64,000 nucleotides of DNA from Caryophanales bacterium UBA1188. Lineage in GTDB: Bacteria > Bacillota_I > Bacilli_A > Izemoplasmatales > UBA1188. Positions 18,581-27,121 of this stretch are shown one piece after another. Each line of letters begins with the position of its first letter. Position 1 is the first letter of the stretch. Location of the stretch: contig DBYK01000001.1 in NCBI GenBank assembly GCA_002310135.1, positions 62,001-126,000 on the forward strand, in the 5' to 3' direction. The notes beneath the pieces were generated by a model. That model made no database searches. It was not told the DNA's origin and worked only from the letters and a program-made list of their open reading frames with translations. A program made the position numbers and the translations under genes.

Positions 18581-19087
18581 TTATTTGTATGCAACTAAAT
18601 TAATAAAATTATTTATTTTTCCTTTTGGATTGCCTTGAACAAATTTAAAATTCTCAAATGATAAACATAATAAAGTATCATAATCATATTTATTTGTATA
18701 AGTTAGTGCTTCATCATTTAGATATACTAATTTTTCTTGTGCATATATGCTGCTATTTTTATTGATGTGTACATCCATAGTATATTTTGAGCCTATATCA
18801 ACTGTAGTAGTTTTAATACCATTTATAGTATCTGGTCCCATTATTCTAGGATAGAAAACAATCGATAGCATATATGCTGCATGATAATGATCATCTAAAG
18901 CATCCTCTTCACTTTCATACAAATAGATATGATTACCACCTGATGAATACATATTAGTTGTATATAGAATATATCCATCCATATCAAGTGCTACCCAAGC
19001 GCATTTAACATATCCTAAACATCCATATAAAGATATAGAAAGCGCTAATGTTGATAATAAGGAAAATATCAATAATATCTTTTTCAT
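18581..19087 (-). CDS. Small lipoprotein of unknown function
   Basis: The protein is 168 aa from the ATG at 19087, which has GGAGGAG upstream. The longer open frame runs into the tRNA-Leu gene and is not real. The N-terminus is a lipoprotein signal peptide (MKKILLIFSLL..SLYGC, Cys about 23). The mature part is rich in Tyr and Asp with no motif I can place. It probably sits on the outer face of the membrane. A terminator follows. Confidence 0.65.
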   Translation of the reverse strand: MKKILLIFSLLSTLALSISLYGCLGYVKCAWVALDMDGYILYTTNMYSSGGNHIYLYESEEDALDDHYHAAYMLSIVFYPRIMGPDTINGIKTTTVDIGSKYTMDVHINKNSSIYAQEKLVYLNDEALTYTNKYDYDTLLCLSFENFKFVQGNPKGKINNFINLVAYK

Positions 19088-19117
19088 ATTACTCCTCCAT
19101 TTTTTTATAAATAGATA

Positions 19118-19201
19118 TGGTAGGAGAGATGGGACTTGAACCCACATGGATTTCTCCAATGGTGTTTGAGACCATCGCGTCTACCCTTCCGCCACTCTCC
19201 C
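19118..19201 (-). tRNA. tRNA-Leu (anticodon CAA)
   Basis: The 84-nt minus-strand sequence folds as a class II tRNA: acceptor GGGAGAG/CTCTCCT (with a terminal G-U), an anticodon stem ATGGT/ACCAT around CTCAAAC giving anticodon CAA, a long variable arm (TTGGAGAAATCCATG), the T loop GGTTCAAGTCC and an encoded ACCA end. It reads TTG codons. It lies 9 nt after argS and upstream of the lipoprotein gene. Confidence 0.93.
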
Positions 19202-19210
19202 ATCATATAA

Positions 19211-20890
19211 TTACATTTGCTTTACAAGTTGCATTCCAAGAAGCAACATTCCTTTATCTAATACTTCTTTAATTAAAGATATTAAATGAAGTTTTGTATT
19301 TCTTTCAACTATGTCTTCACAAAGACATTTTTCTTTTGAATAGAAACTATTGAATAAAGTTGAGAGTTGTAGTAAATATTTTGCCAAATAATTAGGCGCT
19401 AATTCATTAATACATTTATCAATTATTATAGAGAATTCATCTAATTTCTTAGTTATATCAAAGAAATTATTATTGTTATAGAAACTATAATCTATATTAT
19501 TCTTATCAAAATCGCATTGGTTTAAGATTGATGCGATTCTGACTGATGTATATTGTAAATATGGGCCTGTTTGACCTTCAAATCTTGTCGCATCTTCTAA
19601 ATTGAATTCATAATCATTTTCTCTATAATTCTTAAGATCATTGAAGATTATTGCACTTACTCCAACCTTAGTTGCGATTTCTTCTTTTTGAGCGAGGGTT
19701 GGATTCTTTTCATCTATATGTTTTAAAGCTAATCTGATAGATTCATTCAATACATCACTTAGAGTTACTGCATTACCAGTTCTCGTTGACATCTTCTTTC
19801 CATCTCTTAAGATAAGTCCAAAATTAACATGTTCAACAGCGTCTTTAAATGGAACATCCATTCTATTTAAAACTCTCTTTAATTGATTGAAATAGAGTTT
19901 TTGTTCATTTCCAACACAATATAACATCTTATCGAAATGATATTCAGAATATCTTCTATGTATTTCTTCTAAATCTCTTGTGATATATAGAGTTGCGCCA
20001 TCGCTTCTTTTAACTATCGCAGGTGGCATATCATCACCAATTCTAACTATTGTTGCACCATCATCTATTTCTAATAGATTCTTTTCTTTTAGAAGTGATA
20101 ATACTCTATTTGAATCTCTTGATGCACTAGCCTCACTTGAATATTCATCGAAATGAACACCAAGTAATTTATATATTCTATTGAATTCTTCTAGTGATGC
20201 TTCTTTAAATTGAGTCCATAAACTTCTATAATATTCATTTCCTTCTTCAAGTTCATTAAATATTCTTCTTGCTTCATCTTCAAGTGATGGATTTATTTCA
20301 GCTTCTTTATGGAATCTTACATAAAGGCTAACTAATTCTTCAATTGGGTTTTTTAATACTTTTTCTTTATCTCCCCAATTTAAATATGCATATATTAATT
20401 TCCCGAATTGTGTACCAAAATCACCTAAATGATTAATCCTAAAAACTTTATAACCTTTGAATTCTAAAATATTTCCAAGTGATTCACCGATAATTGTGCT
20501 TCTTAAGTGACCAATAGAAAAATTCTTAGCAATATTTGGGCTTGAATAATCTATACAGACTGTGCCTTTATATTCACTAGATTTAGAAAAATCTAAAGAT
20601 TCGATAATGAGTTTAGATAATTTGATTTTATCATAAAATGAATTCACATATGGACCAACTATATTAATTTCCTCAAATAGATCCATTTCTTCTAAATATT
20701 CTTTAATTTTGGTAGTGATTTCAACTAAAGGCTTTTTGGCTGCCTTTACAACCACAAAAGATGGGATTGCGACATCTCCCATTTCTGGATTTTTAGGTTG
20801 TTCAACAACTATATTTACTTGAACACCAAAATCTTCAATTATTTTCTTATTTAAGAATTCACTTATCTTTATATTTAGTTCGTTTAACAT
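19211..20890 (-). CDS. argS: Arginyl-tRNA synthetase
   Basis: The protein is 559 aa from the ATG at 20890. That start has AAAAGG upstream and a promoter at 20908-20936; the longer frame start is rejected because it overlaps that promoter. Class I motifs are present: SPNIAKNFSIGHLRST (HIGH equivalent), the KMSTRTGN segment (KMSKS equivalent), and the anticodon-binding end LQYTSVRIASIL. It charges tRNA-Arg. The length is typical. tRNA-Leu lies 9 nt downstream and may be co-transcribed. Confidence 0.96.
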   Translation of the reverse strand: MLNELNIKISEFLNKKIIEDFGVQVNIVVEQPKNPEMGDVAIPSFVVVKAAKKPLVEITTKIKEYLEEMDLFEEINIVGPYVNSFYDKIKLSKLIIESLDFSKSSEYKGTVCIDYSSPNIAKNFSIGHLRSTIIGESLGNILEFKGYKVFRINHLGDFGTQFGKLIYAYLNWGDKEKVLKNPIEELVSLYVRFHKEAEINPSLEDEARRIFNELEEGNEYYRSLWTQFKEASLEEFNRIYKLLGVHFDEYSSEASASRDSNRVLSLLKEKNLLEIDDGATIVRIGDDMPPAIVKRSDGATLYITRDLEEIHRRYSEYHFDKMLYCVGNEQKLYFNQLKRVLNRMDVPFKDAVEHVNFGLILRDGKKMSTRTGNAVTLSDVLNESIRLALKHIDEKNPTLAQKEEIATKVGVSAIIFNDLKNYRENDYEFNLEDATRFEGQTGPYLQYTSVRIASILNQCDFDKNNIDYSFYNNNNFFDITKKLDEFSIIIDKCINELAPNYLAKYLLQLSTLFNSFYSKEKCLCEDIVERNTKLHLISLIKEVLDKGMLLLGMQLVKQM

Positions 20891-20907
20891 TTTATATACC
20901 TTTTGAT

Positions 20908-20936
20908 ATTTTATCAAAAATATGGAAAATTGTAAA
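20908..20936 (-). promoter_or_regulatory. Promoter of argS
   Basis: Minus-strand TTTACA, 17-nt spacer, TAAAAT. The leader is about 10 nt, with AAAAGG before the ATG. Confidence 0.65.
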
Positions 20937-20984
20937 CAATGTTATACAATTGAAAGGCTACTAATTAGTAATGTATAGACAAAT

Positions 20985-21009
20985 AAAAAAGACAATTCAA
21001 ATTGTCTTT
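20985..21009 (-). terminator. Terminator of the infC-rpmI-rplT operon
   Basis: AAAGACAATT and AATTGTCTTT form a perfect stem around a 2-4 nt loop, followed by a T run on the minus strand. Confidence 0.85.
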
Positions 21010-21015
21010 AATATT

Positions 21016-21369
21016 TTATAGTTGTGCTTTTGCTTTATCACAAATTGCACTGAATCCATTTGGATCACAAATTGCAATTTCTGATAATACTTTACGGTTA
21101 ATATTGATGTTTGCAAGTTTTAAACCATGCATGAACTTAGAATATGAAAGTCCATTTAATCTGCATGCAGCATTGATACGTTGAATCCAGAGTTTTCTAA
21201 AATCATTCTTTCTCTTTCTTCTGTCGTTGAATGCATATTTTCCACTATGCATTACTTGTTCATGAGCACTTCTATATAAGCAATGTTTACCGCCAAAATA
21301 TCCTTTAGCTAATTTAAACACCTTTTTATGTCTTTTATGATTTGTAAGACCAGTTTTTACTCTTGCCAT
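21016..21369 (-). CDS. rplT: 50S ribosomal protein L20
   Basis: The protein is 117 aa. L20 binds 23S rRNA early in assembly and in many Firmicutes represses its own operon by binding the leader mRNA. The N-terminal ARVKTGLTNHKRHKKVFKLAKGYFGGKHCLYRSA and FRKLWIQRINAACRLNGLSYSKFMHGL are diagnostic. It is the last gene of infC-rpmI-rplT, 12 nt after rpmI, with its own terminator. Confidence 0.98.
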   Translation of the reverse strand: MARVKTGLTNHKRHKKVFKLAKGYFGGKHCLYRSAHEQVMHSGKYAFNDRRKRKNDFRKLWIQRINAACRLNGLSYSKFMHGLKLANININRKVLSEIAICDPNGFSAICDKAKAQL

Positions 21370-21381
21370 TTCTTAGTCCTC

Positions 21382-21579
21382 CTATAAATATGGAGCTTGA
21401 CGTCTAACTTGTTTTGCGTCAGCTGTTACAACTTGTTTGTCACTTCTTAATGCTCTTTTTACAGATGCTTTCTTGTGTGAATGTAAGTGGTCTCTATAGG
21501 CTTGACCTCTCATAATTTTTCCTGTGCCTGATACTTTAAATCTCTTTTTAGTACCACCATGTGATTTCATTTTTGGCAT
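21382..21579 (-). CDS. rpmI: 50S ribosomal protein L35
   Basis: The protein is 65 aa. The MPKMKSHGGTKKRFKVSGTGKI start and the basic tail are typical of L35. It begins 1 nt after the infC stop, with GGAG upstream, in the standard gene order. Confidence 0.97.
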   Translation of the reverse strand: MPKMKSHGGTKKRFKVSGTGKIMRGQAYRDHLHSHKKASVKRALRSDKQVVTADAKQVRRQAPYL

Positions 21580-21580
21580 A

Positions 21581-22141
21581 TCATTTATTCTCCTTTGTTT
21601 TTTTCTTAATAGGGTTAATTAAGAGTTGAATTGTGTTGCCTTCTAAAACAGCTTTTTTATCAGTTGTTCCGAGTTCAGCACATTCTGATGCGAATCTATT
21701 CACGTTATCTAATGCTTGATCAAGTAAAGGCATGAATCTTCTAAACATTCTAATAGTGATCTTAACTTTATCTCCTTGAGATAAAAATTTCTTAGCTTGG
21801 TTCAATTTAGTATTGAAGTCGTGTTCTGCAATTACTGGAGAAATCTGAACTTCTTTAACTTCAATAACTTTTTGATTCTTTTGTTGTTCCTTTTCTTTCT
21901 TTTCCTTATCGTATCTAAATTTAGAATAATTCAAAATTTTACATACAGGAGGATTTGCTTGTGGAGCAACACAAACTAAATCAAGATCTCTATTATAAGC
22001 TTCGTTAATTGCTTGCTTGCTGTCTAAAATTCCGAGACTAGTCCCGTCTTCTAGAATAACCATCACTTTAGGAAACTTGATAGATTCATTTACTAAATTA
22101 CTTTCTTTTTTTACTGGTTTTGGTAAATAAGCGTATTTTAT
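21581..22141 (-). CDS. infC: Translation initiation factor IF-3, probable non-AUG start
   Basis: IF-3 binds the 30S subunit and checks the start codon. The protein shows LVNESIKFPKVMVILEDGTSLGIL (N domain), NPPVCKILNYSKFRYDKEKKEK (linker) and the C-domain VKITIRMFRR and LIKKKTKENK-type end. The frame opens at a GTG (22150), but AGAGGTG, the best Shine-Dalgarno, includes that GTG and is ideally spaced (6 nt) from an ATA codon at 22139-22141; an ATC at 22142-22144 is the other choice. Rare start codons are a known feature of infC and allow self-regulation by IF-3. An attenuator-type leader precedes it. Confidence 0.93.
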   Translation of the reverse strand: MKYAYLPKPVKKESNLVNESIKFPKVMVILEDGTSLGILDSKQAINEAYNRDLDLVCVAPQANPPVCKILNYSKFRYDKEKKEKEQQKNQKVIEVKEVQISPVIAEHDFNTKLNQAKKFLSQGDKVKITIRMFRRFMPLLDQALDNVNRFASECAELGTTDKKAVLEGNTIQLLINPIKKKTKENK

Positions 22142-22164
22142 GATCTTCACCTCTTAATTTTATT

Positions 22165-22285
22165 AAAATAAAAAGTGGATTACATCCACTTCAAAAAACT
22201 AAAACAATATTCTTTAGCTCTTTTACCTAGGTTCAAAAGCGCGAACTTCAGGTGTGAAGTGGACCTTCAACTTTCTATTTCCTCA
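22165..22285 (-). ncRNA. infC operon leader with terminator/antiterminator (L20-leader type)
   Basis: The untranslated leader runs from the start point near 22283 to infC. It holds a terminator hairpin (AAGTGGAT/ATCCACTT, 22173-22191, then T-rich). An upstream segment TCCACTTCA (plus-strand 22255-22263) is complementary to TGAAGTGGA of the terminator's 5' arm, so two exclusive structures can form. This is how L20 autorepression works in related Firmicutes; the match to the L20-leader family is inferred from position and structure. Confidence 0.75.
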
Positions 22286-22288
22286 TAT

Positions 22289-22317
22289 ATTTTACACATC
22301 TTTATTTGTTTTGTCAA
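22289..22317 (-). promoter_or_regulatory. Promoter of infC-rpmI-rplT
   Basis: Minus-strand TTGACA, 17-nt spacer, TAAAAT: a near-consensus sigma-A promoter. Confidence 0.85.
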
Positions 22318-22348
22318 CTTTTATTTTCTAAAGAAATAAGCATATATT

Positions 22349-22715
22349 TTACTCATGATTTATTTTAAATTTATCATATTCACTTTTAATCCAAAACATT
22401 AATAAATCATGTATATAATTTATTTCAAAAGAACTAAGTTCAGTATTCTTCTTTATATTATGCCACTTATTAAGACAGTTCCTACAACAACACGCACAAG
22501 CATGCATTGAAATGAAGGCAGGATGCCCTTTATATGGGGTCTGTTTACCATCATTTTTAATTACACTTGGCTTTAATCTTGTATTAATAAAGTCCAAAAC
22601 GTGGTCACTAATTTTATCAATACCCACTTTATCTATATAATCTATATCAACTTGTTTCAAATAGAAACTAGATCTAAACTTACTTTTTTTTTAATCTTTC
22701 TAATATTTCTTCCAT
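22349..22715 (-). pseudogene. DUF4186-family gene, frameshifted in an A9 run
   Basis: The 3' frame encodes DVLDFINTRLKP-like, NDGKQTPYKGHPAFISMHACACCCRNCLNKWH and LLMFWIKSEYD, matching DUF4186 (function unknown; Cys-rich, possible metal site). The family N-terminus is split. An ATG at 22715 gives MEEILERLKKK and then a stop, while SKFRSSFYLKQVD lies in the next frame. One A too many in the A9 run at 22684-22692 explains it. It could be a sequencing error, real decay, or slippage. A TATAAT box lies 6 nt before the ATG. Confidence 0.8.
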
Positions 22716-22721
22716 AACTAT

Positions 22722-22727
22722 ATTATA
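22722..22727 (-). promoter_or_regulatory. -10 box of the DUF4186 gene
   Basis: Minus-strand TATAAT ends 6 nt before the ATG at 22715; no Shine-Dalgarno sequence. The -35 is weak. Confidence 0.5.
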
Positions 22728-22729
22728 AT

Positions 22730-22758
22730 TTGATTTTTAGAATTAATGTAATTAAAAT
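22730..22758 (+). promoter_or_regulatory. Promoter of the 22765 gene, leaderless
   Basis: TTGATT, 17-nt spacer, TAAAAT, then 6 nt to the ATG at 22765. It overlaps the divergent promoter of the DUF4186 gene. Confidence 0.7.
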
Positions 22759-22764
22759 AATATT

Positions 22765-23337
22765 ATGAACAAAAAAGTTAAAGAGATAGCAAGTGATGCC
22801 ATATTTGTAGGATTACTTACAGTTATTATCATAATATTTAAATATCTTCTTTTTATGCTTGATAGTCTTCTTTTACTCTTAATCAGTGTATTTTTAGGTG
22901 TAAGATATCATAAGGCAAATATTATAAGACAGATTATTGTCTCTTTTTCTTTATTCGTTTTAAGTTTTATTTATTTTGATTTTATAAGCATACTTGTGCT
23001 TATACTTCCTGGAATAGTTGTAGGAATTATTTCTCACTATTTACTAAAGATTGTAAGAAATTTCCCATATTATTTTTTAGGTATTTTAATATATTTTATA
23101 TTTGGATGTTTAGTTGAATTCTTATATGCAAGATTAATACTAAATATGAATTTTAATAATTATTTATTAAGTGGTATGGAATTCCCTGATCTTTTAACTC
23201 AATCATTATCGTTTAACGCTTTAATATTATTATTCTTAGGATATAACGTAATTATGGCGATTATGGAAACATTTATTATTAGGCAGAGCGTTTTCATCTA
23301 TGAAATGAGAATAAAAAATAAAGAAAAGAGACTTTAG
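22765..23337 (+). CDS. Integral membrane protein, possibly an ECF-type substrate-binding (S) component
   Basis: The protein is 190 aa with six hydrophobic helices and short loops, starting MNKKVKEIASDAIFVGLL. The length, the helix number and the small residues in helix 1 recall S components of energy-coupling-factor vitamin transporters or DUF2232-like proteins, but no substrate motif is recognised. It is transcribed from its own divergent promoter without a Shine-Dalgarno sequence and ends in a terminator. Confidence 0.55.
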   Translation: MNKKVKEIASDAIFVGLLTVIIIIFKYLLFMLDSLLLLLISVFLGVRYHKANIIRQIIVSFSLFVLSFIYFDFISILVLILPGIVVGIISHYLLKIVRNFPYYFLGILIYFIFGCLVEFLYARLILNMNFNNYLLSGMEFPDLLTQSLSFNALILLFLGYNVIMAIMETFIIRQSVFIYEMRIKNKEKRL

Positions 23338-23347
23338 TCTCTTTTTT
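23327..23347 (+). terminator. Bidirectional terminator
   Basis: AAAGAGACT and AGTCTCTTT around TT overlap the stop codon of the membrane-protein gene and are followed by a T run; on the minus strand the hairpin follows the DUF5662 gene. Confidence 0.8.
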
Positions 23348-23870
23348 ATTTAATATTTCTAATATATTTAAATGTTTCTTTTTCGCCTTTATCTTTTAAC
23401 ATCTCAAGCCAGGATAGCATTGTTTCTGAACTTTTTTTATTCATCATATGAATAGCGATATGAGTTATAAAATAATCATAAGGTGACTTATCAGTATATT
23501 TATCTTTTAGATATGTTTTAGATGCGGCAATTCTATCTGCGAACATTTCTTTTAGATACTTTATCGGTATTTCAACTGGTTCATATCTTTTAGTTTCACT
23601 ATTTATATCAAACCAATATTCTATATGATGTTTATTCCTAGATTTATGATGCATCCAAGCCTTTGAGTAACCTAACTCATCTCTTTCATTTTCGGTAGGA
23701 GATTTTAGGCCATCATAATATTTAACACCTGGAACAAATTCAGTTAAACCATATTTTGATAGGTCGTGAAAAAGGCCTTGAAAACCTATTCCAAGTTTAA
23801 AACAATGCTTTATAACCAAGTGCCTATGATGAGTTATAGTGAATAGATGCTTAAAAAACTTAAATTTCAT
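23346..23870 (-). CDS. DUF5662 family protein
   Basis: The protein is 174 aa. The family pattern is clear: TITHHRHLVIKHCFKLGIGFQGLFHDLSKYGLTEF, YYDGLKSPTENERDELGYSKAWMHHKSRNKHHIEYW, and ADRIAASKTYLKDKY. The repeated His and Asp residues (HHR, HDLSKY, HHKSRNKHH) resemble an HD-type metal site, but activity is not known. It overlaps the oxidoreductase stop by 4 nt (ATGA), as the last gene of the sugar operon. Confidence 0.8.
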   Translation of the reverse strand: MKFKFFKHLFTITHHRHLVIKHCFKLGIGFQGLFHDLSKYGLTEFVPGVKYYDGLKSPTENERDELGYSKAWMHHKSRNKHHIEYWFDINSETKRYEPVEIPIKYLKEMFADRIAASKTYLKDKYTDKSPYDYFITHIAIHMMNKKSSETMLSWLEMLKDKGEKETFKYIRNIK

Positions 23871-24820
23871 TCTAAATCCTTAAATTTTAAATCAATTAAA
23901 TCTCTTATATTATCTAATAACTTCATAATATTTAGAGTATCTTCTATAGAAACATAACTACTTTCTTTCTTATTTTCTAAATATTCTTTTTCAACTAGTT
24001 CAAATTCTTTTTTGTATAAGAGATCATTAAATTTGTATACTTCCTTTTTATTATTAATTTTAATAATAACTTTCTTAGCTTTATGGAAAAATGGTACCCT
24101 AATATAACCATTTTCTCCTCTTATTATAGCATCTTCAGATAGAATTCTGTCTATCCCAGATTTTATATATGCATTAAAACCATCATATGAAAATACTATT
24201 TCTGTATAACTATCTATATCCTTAACTATTTTAGATTTAGCTTTGATATCATTTGGAAAACCAAATAATTTATAAGAATAATAAATTGGATATACTCCTA
24301 AGTCTAAAAGAGATCCACCCCCTGAACTATTTTCCCAAACTCTACCAGTTTTAGATATAGAATTTATTGGAAATGAAAAAGCCATATTAACGCTTTTTAT
24401 TTTACCTAATCTTGGGAGCAATTCTTTAACTTTAAGTGCGGCATCATTGAACCATGTCCACATAGCTTCAACTATAAAACAATTATTAGCTTTCGCAAGA
24501 TTAATTAGTTCTATAGCCTCATTAAAGTTAATAGTAAATGGTTTTTCCATAAAAACATTCTTTTTATTTTCTAAAGCTATTTTGGCGTATTTATAGTGGA
24601 GATCATTATTGAGTGCGATATATACAAAATCTACATCTTTAATAGCGTCCTCAACATTAGGAAAATATTCCGCATTAAAATCTTGGGCAAATTTAAGTCC
24701 TTTTTCTTTTGTCCTATTATAGACAGTTTTAATATTAAAGTTACCACTTTCTTTTAGTTCAGATGCGACTTTTCTTGCGATTCTTGATGCGCCTATAAAA
24801 CACCATTTGATATTATTCAT
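23867..24820 (-). CDS. Gfo/Idh/MocA-family NAD(P)-dependent oxidoreductase
   Basis: The protein is 317 aa. The N-terminal Rossmann start CFIGASRIARKVASEL, DVDFVYIALNNDLHYKYAKIALENKKNVFMEKPFT (the conserved EKP lysine) and GGGSLLDLGVYPI are diagnostic of this family, which oxidises sugars, polyols or related alcohols. The substrate is unknown. It overlaps the flavoprotein gene upstream by 8 nt, and with the neighbouring GH2 enzyme it suggests further metabolism of a released sugar. Confidence 0.9.
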   Translation of the reverse strand: MNNIKWCFIGASRIARKVASELKESGNFNIKTVYNRTKEKGLKFAQDFNAEYFPNVEDAIKDVDFVYIALNNDLHYKYAKIALENKKNVFMEKPFTINFNEAIELINLAKANNCFIVEAMWTWFNDAALKVKELLPRLGKIKSVNMAFSFPINSISKTGRVWENSSGGGSLLDLGVYPIYYSYKLFGFPNDIKAKSKIVKDIDSYTEIVFSYDGFNAYIKSGIDRILSEDAIIRGENGYIRVPFFHKAKKVIIKINNKKEVYKFNDLLYKKEFELVEKEYLENKKESSYVSIEDTLNIMKLLDNIRDLIDLKFKDLE

Positions 24821-25385
24821 TATTATTTATTAGAGTGTTTCCTATGCTGAAAGCGTCTCCTACACTCTCTCCAAGTTCTATATATTTATTATTAACTGGA
24901 TCAAAAGATATAAGACCTAATTTCTTATAATCAATCTTTGAATTAGTTAAGCATGAATCTTCACAATTGACATTTTCTATATCCGCAATAACGTATGTCG
25001 TTACTCCATCATCAATTAATTCTTTTACCCTTAGTTCAAGCGCCATTTCAAATTCTCTAAATAGCGGAGCATCAATGTGATCGCTTTTAAATACAGTTAG
25101 ATTAGCTTTTTTGATTTTATCTACATCATTACCACTTTCAAGTCCAACATAATCTACAATATCTAGATGTTTCTTATTGCCTAGTGATACTGTGAATTCT
25201 CTTTTGAGTTTTATATTTTTTGTGGTTTTATGAGAAGATGATAGGCAAAGGAATAATTGATTTGTATCATGAATGCCACCCCAAGCCGCATTCATAAGGT
25301 TAGGCCTACATTCCTCATCATATGTACCTATTAATAATACAGGCATAGGATATAAAAATGTTTCTTTTCCAAAATTAACTCTCAT
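24813..25385 (-). CDS. Flavin reductase-like FMN-binding protein
   Basis: The protein is 190 aa from the ATG at 25385, 6 nt after GGAGG; the first ATG in the frame (25397) is itself part of that site. The split-barrel FMN-binding pattern is present: YPMPVLLIGTYDEECRPNLMNAAWGGI, LCLSSSHKTTKNIKLKREFTVSL, and SGNDVDKIKKANLTVFKSDHIDAPLF. Such proteins bind FMN and may act as reductases. The partner is not known. It overlaps the oxidoreductase gene. Confidence 0.88.
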   Translation of the reverse strand: MRVNFGKETFLYPMPVLLIGTYDEECRPNLMNAAWGGIHDTNQLFLCLSSSHKTTKNIKLKREFTVSLGNKKHLDIVDYVGLESGNDVDKIKKANLTVFKSDHIDAPLFREFEMALELRVKELIDDGVTTYVIADIENVNCEDSCLTNSKIDYKKLGLISFDPVNNKYIELGESVGDAFSIGNTLINNNE

Positions 25386-25400
25386 CTTATCCTCCATTTA

Positions 25401-27107
25401 TTATTGATTTTGAATATTTTTCATATCTTCATCACTTATTTTAGGTTTTCTATCCATTGTATATAAACCATTAATTTCTTGTCTTACATCTGATAGTTGT
25501 GTATAACAATACCCAGAAAATCTATCATCTTTTAGAATTACTTCAAATAATTCTTTTAATCTTTCTTTGTATTCATCTAAATCTTTAACTCTTTTACCAT
25601 AACCCCAATTTTTACTATTATCATTTATGAATGCGGTTCCACCAAATTCATCTAAGAGGATAGGTTTATTATTGAAATTAGAATCAATAACGAATTTTCT
25701 TCCATCTTTATAATTCACAAAATTTAAGTTTAGGGCTCTGTCTATATCATATTTAAATGATTCTGTGTCTTGGTTATATAGATGAAGTGTTAGAAAATCA
25801 CTATTTGCGTGACTCCAACCATCATTAGTAAGAGTGAGCCTTGTGTTATCAAATGATTTTGTGAGATTATGGATTTTATTCGCAAAATTGATTTGTCTTC
25901 TATATCCTTTATCGAGCCCAAACATACCCCAAGATTCATTAAATGGAGTATATGTGATAATAGATGGATGGTTGTATAATTCTTTTATTATTTTTAACCA
26001 TTCTCTCTTATGCCTTGTTGAAGATAATATAGTAAACAAATAGAATGAAGGCATCTCAAGCCAGACTAGATATCCTAAGAAATCACTATATGAATAAAAT
26101 ATATCACTTTCTCTTTTTTGATGTTTTCTTGCGCCATTGAATCCCATCTTTATCATAGATTCAATATCAAATAATAATTCATCACTAGTTAAAGTATAAT
26201 GCCCACCTTCAATGTAGCCTTGATCAAGAACTAATTTTTGATATAATTCTTTATCATTTAAATATATTTTATTACCCTTTATTTCAATATCCCTTACGCC
26301 AAAATATGATAAAACTTTATCACTCTCATAATTAAATTCTATATCATATAATTCTGGTTTAAGCACATCCCATGCATGAAATTCTTTTGACAAATCATAA
26401 GTTTTTTCTATATGAGAATTATTAGATGATATGATATCATCAAATAAAACTATATCTTTATATGATATTTTTACATTTAATGAATTAATTATATCATTCG
26501 CATCTAGTTCCACTTTTACACTTTTATTTTTAAAAGATGGGGTTAATTTGAAATATTCTATATGTCTTTTTGGAACGTATTCAATCCAGACACTTTTATA
26601 GATTCCATTAACTTCTTCATACCAACATTCCCAGTTATCTTTAGTGAATCTTTGTTTACCTCTTGGCTTTAAAATAGATTTATCATCATGAGCTTTTATA
26701 ACTAATTTATTTTCGCCAACTTTTAAATATTTAGTGATATTAAATGTATGTCTATGATATCCACCTCTTTCACATCCTAGAAATTTATTATTCACATAGA
26801 CTTTACTTTTAAAATCTATTCCTTCAAGATGAAGAAAGACATCTTTATCTAAAGAATCAATATTTATTATTCTTTTATACCAAACATTATGAATGTTTTT
26901 AGATATTCCAATTCCACTCCTTTTAGCTTCAAATGGATATGGGACTAAAATATCATAATCTTTTTTAAAATTACGGTTATATCCAAGTATTTCACCTAAA
27001 TTGAATTTATCGAATTTGAAATCCCATAATCCATCTAAAACTAAATAATCCTCTCTAAAAAATGAAGGATTTGGATGATCTTTCTTATAACTTTTTGGAA
27101 TAAACAT
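25401..27107 (-). CDS. Glycoside hydrolase family 2 enzyme (beta-glucuronidase/beta-galactosidase-like)
   Basis: The protein is 568 aa. An N-terminal jelly-roll sugar-binding domain (GIDFKSKVYVNNKFLGCERGGYHRHTFNIT), an immunoglobulin-like domain and a C-terminal TIM barrel follow the GH2 plan. The acid/base is Glu 391 in TPFNESWG and the nucleophile is Glu 487 in ILLDEFGG. No signal peptide is seen, so it acts in the cytosol on imported oligosaccharides or glycosides. The exact linkage is unknown. It lies 14 nt after the alpha/beta hydrolase gene; AGAGG precedes its start. Confidence 0.92.
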   Translation of the reverse strand: MFIPKSYKKDHPNPSFFREDYLVLDGLWDFKFDKFNLGEILGYNRNFKKDYDILVPYPFEAKRSGIGISKNIHNVWYKRIINIDSLDKDVFLHLEGIDFKSKVYVNNKFLGCERGGYHRHTFNITKYLKVGENKLVIKAHDDKSILKPRGKQRFTKDNWECWYEEVNGIYKSVWIEYVPKRHIEYFKLTPSFKNKSVKVELDANDIINSLNVKISYKDIVLFDDIISSNNSHIEKTYDLSKEFHAWDVLKPELYDIEFNYESDKVLSYFGVRDIEIKGNKIYLNDKELYQKLVLDQGYIEGGHYTLTSDELLFDIESMIKMGFNGARKHQKRESDIFYSYSDFLGYLVWLEMPSFYLFTILSSTRHKREWLKIIKELYNHPSIITYTPFNESWGMFGLDKGYRRQINFANKIHNLTKSFDNTRLTLTNDGWSHANSDFLTLHLYNQDTESFKYDIDRALNLNFVNYKDGRKFVIDSNFNNKPILLDEFGGTAFINDNSKNWGYGKRVKDLDEYKERLKELFEVILKDDRFSGYCYTQLSDVRQEINGLYTMDRKPKISDEDMKNIQNQ

Positions 27108-27121
27108 ATTATACCTCTTTT

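Noticed and set aside
19088..19159. N-terminal extension of the lipoprotein gene
   Set aside because: The extension runs into the tRNA-Leu gene and lies before the Shine-Dalgarno site of the ATG at 19087.
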